A stretch of DNA of 64,000 bases from Hanleya hanleyi (taxonomy: Eukaryota > Mollusca > Polyplacophora > Lepidopleurida > Hanleyidae): positions 1 to 64,000 of the forward strand of contig JAVTVY010017330.1 of assembly GCA_036873755.1 (NCBI GenBank), written 5' to 3'. Within the stretch, counting starts at the first letter, position 1, and each line of letters begins with the position of its first letter. The notes under the pieces were generated by a model. That model was not told the origin of the DNA, ran no database searches, and saw only the letters and a program-made list of their open reading frames with translations. Both the position numbers and the translations under genes were made by a program. Positions 59,848 to 64,000 of this stretch are shown here, piece by piece.

Positions 59848-61000
59848 CAGGTTTAGGATAAAGCCATTTCTCGAGCTTTTTAGATCCATCGGGCTTTTTA
59901 GCTTGATCGAGTTTTTAAAAATACTTTTACTGTACTGATCATGGGGATGTCCACCGTGGCGAAGCTGGCGTTCACAGCTTTACCATGCTGAGCCGGACAT
60001 GGGAGAAGTTCAAAACCGAAACAATCTCCCTTGTTCACAATTGCGTTGTTGTTATATTTCATATCAAATTATTCTTATGATGCACAGCCAACAACGTTTC
60101 CTCACCTCCTGTATTGCCATCAACACTTTATATCTCCTCATAAAACGTCCAACTTGAAGCCATCTTGGCGCCTCGATTTCAATATGATCTGGCCAGCCCA
60201 CGTGATCGGATATGCCGAAATATGGATTTTTAATTTTCCATCGGGTATGGTGGACCTGAATGCACATACAAGCCAAAATTTCAAATATGGAATAAAAAAA
60301 TGAACTACTAATCACATCTAAAGAATGATTACTTGGTGGTGAAACTCGTTGAATAAAAGATATATAATTTTGTCATCAGAACCAATAGCAGTAGTTGTTC
60401 CTTTCCTGTCAAAACGCACACACCACGTTTACACGACATGAACAGGCACTTCAGGCATGCCACCAACTATTAAGTATGAAATCTGGGATTCCAGATGTAC
60501 TGTCCCATGATTTGAACTGTACTAACCCACAGTATTTTATTTGCCCAAATAAAAGTTTGGTTTGTATGTACATGATGTGCATTCAGGTCCACCATACCCG
60601 ATGGAAAATTAAAAATCCATATTTCGGCATATCCGATCACGTGGGCTGGCCAGATCATATTGAAAGCGAGGCGCCAAGATGGCTTCAAGTTGGACGTTTT
60701 ATGAGGAGATATAAAGTGTTGATGGCAATACAGGAGGTGAGGAAACGTTGTTGGCTGTGCATCATAAGAATAATTTGATATGAAATATAACAACAACGCA
60801 ATTGTGAACAAGGGAGATTCCTTCGGTTTTGAACTTCTCCCATGTCCGGCTCAGCATGGTAAAGCTGTGAACGCCAGCTTCGCCACGGAAATTGGACATC
60901 CCATGATCAGTACGAGTAAAAGTGACATTTTTAAAGCTCGATCAAGCTAAAAAAGCCCGATGGATCTAAAAAAGCTCGAAATGGCTTTATCCTAAACCTG
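59848..61000. mobile_element. long inverted repeat, ~420-bp arms, 307-bp loop
   Basis: The left arm 59848-60267 (CAGGTTTAGGATAAAGCC ... CCTGAATGCACAT) and the right arm 60575-61000 are inverted copies differing by only a small number of bases. The ends CAGG/CCTG recall the hAT-like elements here, but flanking hexamers (CATAGT, TATATT) do not match. Frames of 83-127 codons in each arm mirror each other and are not taken as genes. A transcript would form a long hairpin. Confidence 0.9.
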
Positions 61001-62044
61001 TATATTAAGTTGGGAACTGCCCAAGTCAGAATCAGCAATGATTTTAAATTGCCATCAAGAGTAGGTCAGCTCAGAACTTGCTGGTAACAGTCCCCTAATG
61101 CACCTTCATGCCAAAAATCAAGGTTCTAATGTCAACAGTTCTCTTTTTTTGCCGTAATGAGAGCCCAATTCATAGGAATAAGGACACTGTGGACTGTGGT
61201 CACATTCTGCCAAAATTCTTACAAAGTTGCAGTGCTGGTCGAGGGGGTCAGAATGAATTTGTTCGCTCTGTCAATTACAAACTACTCACTATAGTAAAAC
61301 TGCCTGCATGCAACTATTTTCAGGATTTTGACTAGAACTTAGAAGACTCCTCCGTACCTGTGGATAGACTATGGGGTGTCTCTATGTTGATATTACAGAT
61401 CAAACTGAAAAGTGCCGGTTTTCCTTCTGCCACAGGCTTCTGTTGAAGGTTTGTAAATATATGATTTCCTGAGTAGGCGATCCACAAAGTAATAACTCAG
61501 TTTGTTGGGGGGAAGGGGGGGGGGGTGCATCAGAGCATACAGGGGATTCAAACATCTCGGAGTGGGGTGGGTTGTGGGGCTGAGGGGGGCCTAATTCTTA
61601 CTCAAATTTACCAACAGCCATTCAAGTGCACCTCTTGCCTCTTGTTGGCAACTTTTAAATCCCACTGTAATTAGTGTTAGAGTAACGGTATATGTATTTT
61701 GTGAAAATATTTCATATGATTTATCAAAACTTCAAATGCATGTATAAACAAGTATAGGTCTATAATCTCTGTTCTTTATAAATGTATGGGAGATATAATC
61801 ACGAAGGATGTGTTCTGGGTCAGTGAAAGTGACAACCCTTTTTGACATTTCTGTTTTACAGTTTTATGCCATATATATTTGGAAAGCTTGAATTACATAT
61901 ATTAATAATCCATCGAATACAGTAATGGTGTTTCATACTCCCTTGTACATTCACATGATTGTAATCAAACAATACTGGAAACTAATATGACACACAATAT
62001 GATACATGTATGCCTATTTATATAATATATTAATATTTTTATAG
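61001..62044. other. probable intron or intergenic sequence
   Basis: Contains G runs at 61507-61528 and a stretch of AT-rich sequence leading into the exon acceptor at 62044. A 75-codon frame at 61108-61335 has no motif. Confidence 0.35.
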
Positions 62045-62141
62045 AAGGAAGATGCCAGAATGAAAAGCTACGCTGTACTGGAACACCTCACTCGAACAGA
62101 AGAGTTCCTGCATCACTACAGATTTTATTTGCAGAAAGGAT
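62045..62141 (+). CDS. internal exon of an unidentified gene
   Basis: An AT-rich tract ending ATTTTTATAG precedes a 97-bp segment and GTAAGT follows immediately (donor G at 62142). The frame is open in phase 0 and reads KEDARMKSYAVLEHLTRTEE then FLHHYRFYLQKG, a charged helix-like sequence without low complexity. It ends in phase 1. I do not recognise the protein. Codon use and both consensus splice sites make it look real. Neighbouring exons were not found with confidence. Confidence 0.55.
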
Positions 62142-62640
62142 GTAAGTACTGTTAATGAGAAATCTCAACTTCTTTTGTTTGATTTATAAGTTTAGAGCCC
62201 CAAAGAACCTTATTCATTTGGAGTTAAAAATACTGGCATTCCTTGTCTTCCAGTTCTTTGTATAGCTTGCCCATGCAGCTATAAAGAACCATAAAACTCT
62301 TAACTCCACCTGGGCAAGTTGTTGATTGTCAAACCATGCTTTTTCTTTCAATGTTGAGGAAAACAGACAATGACTTCCAAGTATGTATTGGTACAAAATT
62401 TAAAGAAAAAAGCCTAATTGTGGGCAGGGAAGAGCTCATCAGAAGATAGCAGACATAATACATTCATTTTCGTCCCCTGCAGTACTATGCCCTAAGGCAG
62501 TTGATAGGTTGTTTCGCATGACCCGCCCGCATCAATATTTTGGAGATCAATAATGCCGCATGTATTTTAATTATCAGTAATTATTGGCCGTAAAAAAATA
62601 AGTAAGCAAATCCATGAAAACGAATGAGCTGACCGTGCTG
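62142..62640. other. no gene recognised
   Basis: Downstream intron or intergenic sequence; nothing distinctive. Confidence 0.35.
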
Positions 62641-62802
62641 TCAACCGCGGAGGCGATCAAAATTCGCCATTTTGGTTCACATTCTTGAGGGAAACCCTCT
62701 CAAAACGAGGCGAAGTCGTTATCCCGGCATGCATCTCTAGCGGGGATTCCCACGTGTCGAGCACGTTGCAGTAAAGTTAGAACTCCGGCAGTTTAGACGG
62801 TT
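62640..62802 (+). promoter_or_regulatory. possible promoter / 5' UTR
   Basis: More CpG-rich than its surroundings. Contains CGCCATTTTGG (YY1-like) and CCCACGTGTCG (E-box) just upstream of the first-exon candidate. No TATA box is obvious. Confidence 0.35.
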
Positions 62803-62988
62803 ATGTACCAAAGTCATCATGATGGATCAGTTGTTTCCTCATCAACCAGTCGGTACATCGTGCCTAATTTAACCATCCATTTCTCTGATGAAACGCTTTT
62901 GAGCGAAGTGGTCGAGCGCTTCACCTCTTCAGTCCCCACAACAACAACAACTACAACACATGCTGTCGACGTGCGCGTCAAAATTCTC
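62803..62988 (+). CDS. probable first coding exon of an unidentified gene
   Basis: ATG at 62803 opens 62 codons (MYQSHHDGSVVSSSTSRYIV ... THAVDVRVKIL) with a Thr run from ACA repeats, then a donor GTAAGC at 62989, phase 0. Reading through the donor meets a stop at 63001. NLTIHFSDETLLSEVVERF looks like structured sequence. I do not recognise the family. The remaining exons would lie to the right, beyond the window. Confidence 0.5.
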
Positions 62989-64000
62989 GTAAGCTTAAGT
63001 TAAGGGCGATGGACATACAAAATTCGTTGCCTTGGACAGAGAATTCCTATCTTCAGTCAGTGAAAAAGAAATAAAGAAGATTTCAATAAGAGGGGACTCC
63101 TGACGTTGAAGCCCTGGAACAAGCCACTGGGCATTTATTCATTCATTCTTCTGGCTACGGTTTTACAATGTACCCTTACAATGCCCACATGGCTGGGTGT
63201 TAGGGTAGAAAATTATATATAAAGATCAAATGTAATGTCTAACACCAATATATTTCTTATTTCAATATATCTGCGGAATACTAAGCGAAATATAGTATGC
63301 ATATATAACCCCCCCCCCCTCAAGGACAAGCTACTCACTAGAAGTATTCAGATTCATCAATTTACAAAATCGTGCAATGCAAGATATCTTTTATAGTAGT
63401 CACATTGAAGTAAGAGTTGTTTCCCTTGATTTCTGTTCACACAATCATGACACTGTGTGCATTTGAGTTTTACTATCTACCATAATTATTTACAGAATGT
63501 TTCAATTAAATTAAAGCAAACTTAAAATGTCTCTTTAGAGAAACTTATACACATTGTCCTGTTGATTTACTTTATGGAACAGGCTAATGGGAGATTATTT
63601 TGATTTGATATGGAATGAGTCCATGGTAGAAAATTTACCTTCAATAATTAATAATTATAGCATCTAGCATGTATGTTTTGACAGGAGGTCATGCTAAACA
63701 ACCCATTAACTGACAACGGCCTAAATAAATTCTATACAAAAGGTCACTTCATCTATTCTCTGTTGAGAATCATTTCTCTGGATCATTGAGTGCATTTCAT
63801 ATCCCATTTCACCAGTTGAGATGTAAAACTCTCAATCTGTGATTGCCGCAGTCCTCAATTTAAGGAGTGCTGATGATAGCCTCTCAACAGGTTACCATGA
63901 AATCTACATTGGTAACCTATGGTAACCTATTGCATAATTATTAACCTATTGTCAATTATCAGTCAAAATTATGGGGACCAGAAAATAGGTTACCACTATT
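62989..64000. other. probable first intron of the right-edge gene
   Basis: No exon recognised. Contains a C run (63310-63318) and, at the far right, several GGTAACC/GGTTACC motifs in both orientations (63889-63993) that may be the start of another palindromic repeat cut by the window edge. Confidence 0.4.

Noticed and set aside
59848..60811. Mirror-image frames beginning MFTIALLLYFISNYSYDAQP in both arms of the long inverted repeat
   Set aside because: The same sequence appears as a frame on opposite strands because of the inverted repeat; no start context or domain.

Overview
This window looks like nuclear genomic DNA of a lophotrochozoan animal, most likely a marine mollusc. The evidence is intron-containing genes, a GRL101-type receptor (LDLa repeats, leucine-rich repeats and 7TM, first described in a snail), SINE tails with the 'GACGTTAAA...CACTCACTCAC' signature I associate with molluscs, and a very high density of minisatellites, foldback elements and MITEs. 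All gene identities come from reading the sequence; no search was run.

Main result: two large minus-strand open regions about 18.6 kb apart are best read as two exons of one gene. Exon A (36228-38847) encodes a signal-peptide-like segment, two CUB domains, a long divergent extracellular region and the first half of a C-type lectin domain (CTLD). It stops at a GTAAGT donor in the middle of that domain. Exon B (14824-17589) begins after a TTTCAG acceptor, in the same phase (0), with exactly the missing second half of the CTLD. It continues with LDLa repeats, LRRs and a complete LGR-like seven-helix domain. The joined product is about 1,800 residues: CUB-CUB-CTLD-LDLa-LRR-7TM. The first exon (initiator ATG) was not found. 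About 84 % of the intron is minisatellite: a ~33-bp array (17.9-21.2 kb) and a 70-bp array of about 170 units (22.6-34.5 kb). A third minisatellite (32 bp) starts inside the stop-codon region of exon B.

Layout. 0-1.1 kb: last exon of a C2H2 zinc-finger gene (+), open at the left edge. 0.9-4.1 kb: tandem satellites of 175, 172 and 152 bp carrying promoter-type motifs (YY1, CCAAT, NRF-1 palindromes, perfect CREs). 4.1-14.1 kb: no intact gene; foldback elements, including a 0.9-kb palindrome and a decayed ~4-kb palindrome that holds a broken transposon-like coding fragment. 14.5-38.9 kb: the receptor gene. 39-44.5 kb: twin foldbacks and a 28-bp array rich in AP-1 motifs. 44.7-61 kb: minisatellites, a SINE with a 12-bp target duplication interrupted by a MITE, elements with CAGG ends and 6-bp duplications, a pair with long inverted repeats (one with a 9-bp duplication), and a near-perfect inverted repeat with 420-bp arms. 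62-64 kb: two plausible plus-strand exons, one internal and one that looks like the first exon of a gene running to the right. No rRNA gene, tRNA gene or CRISPR was seen.
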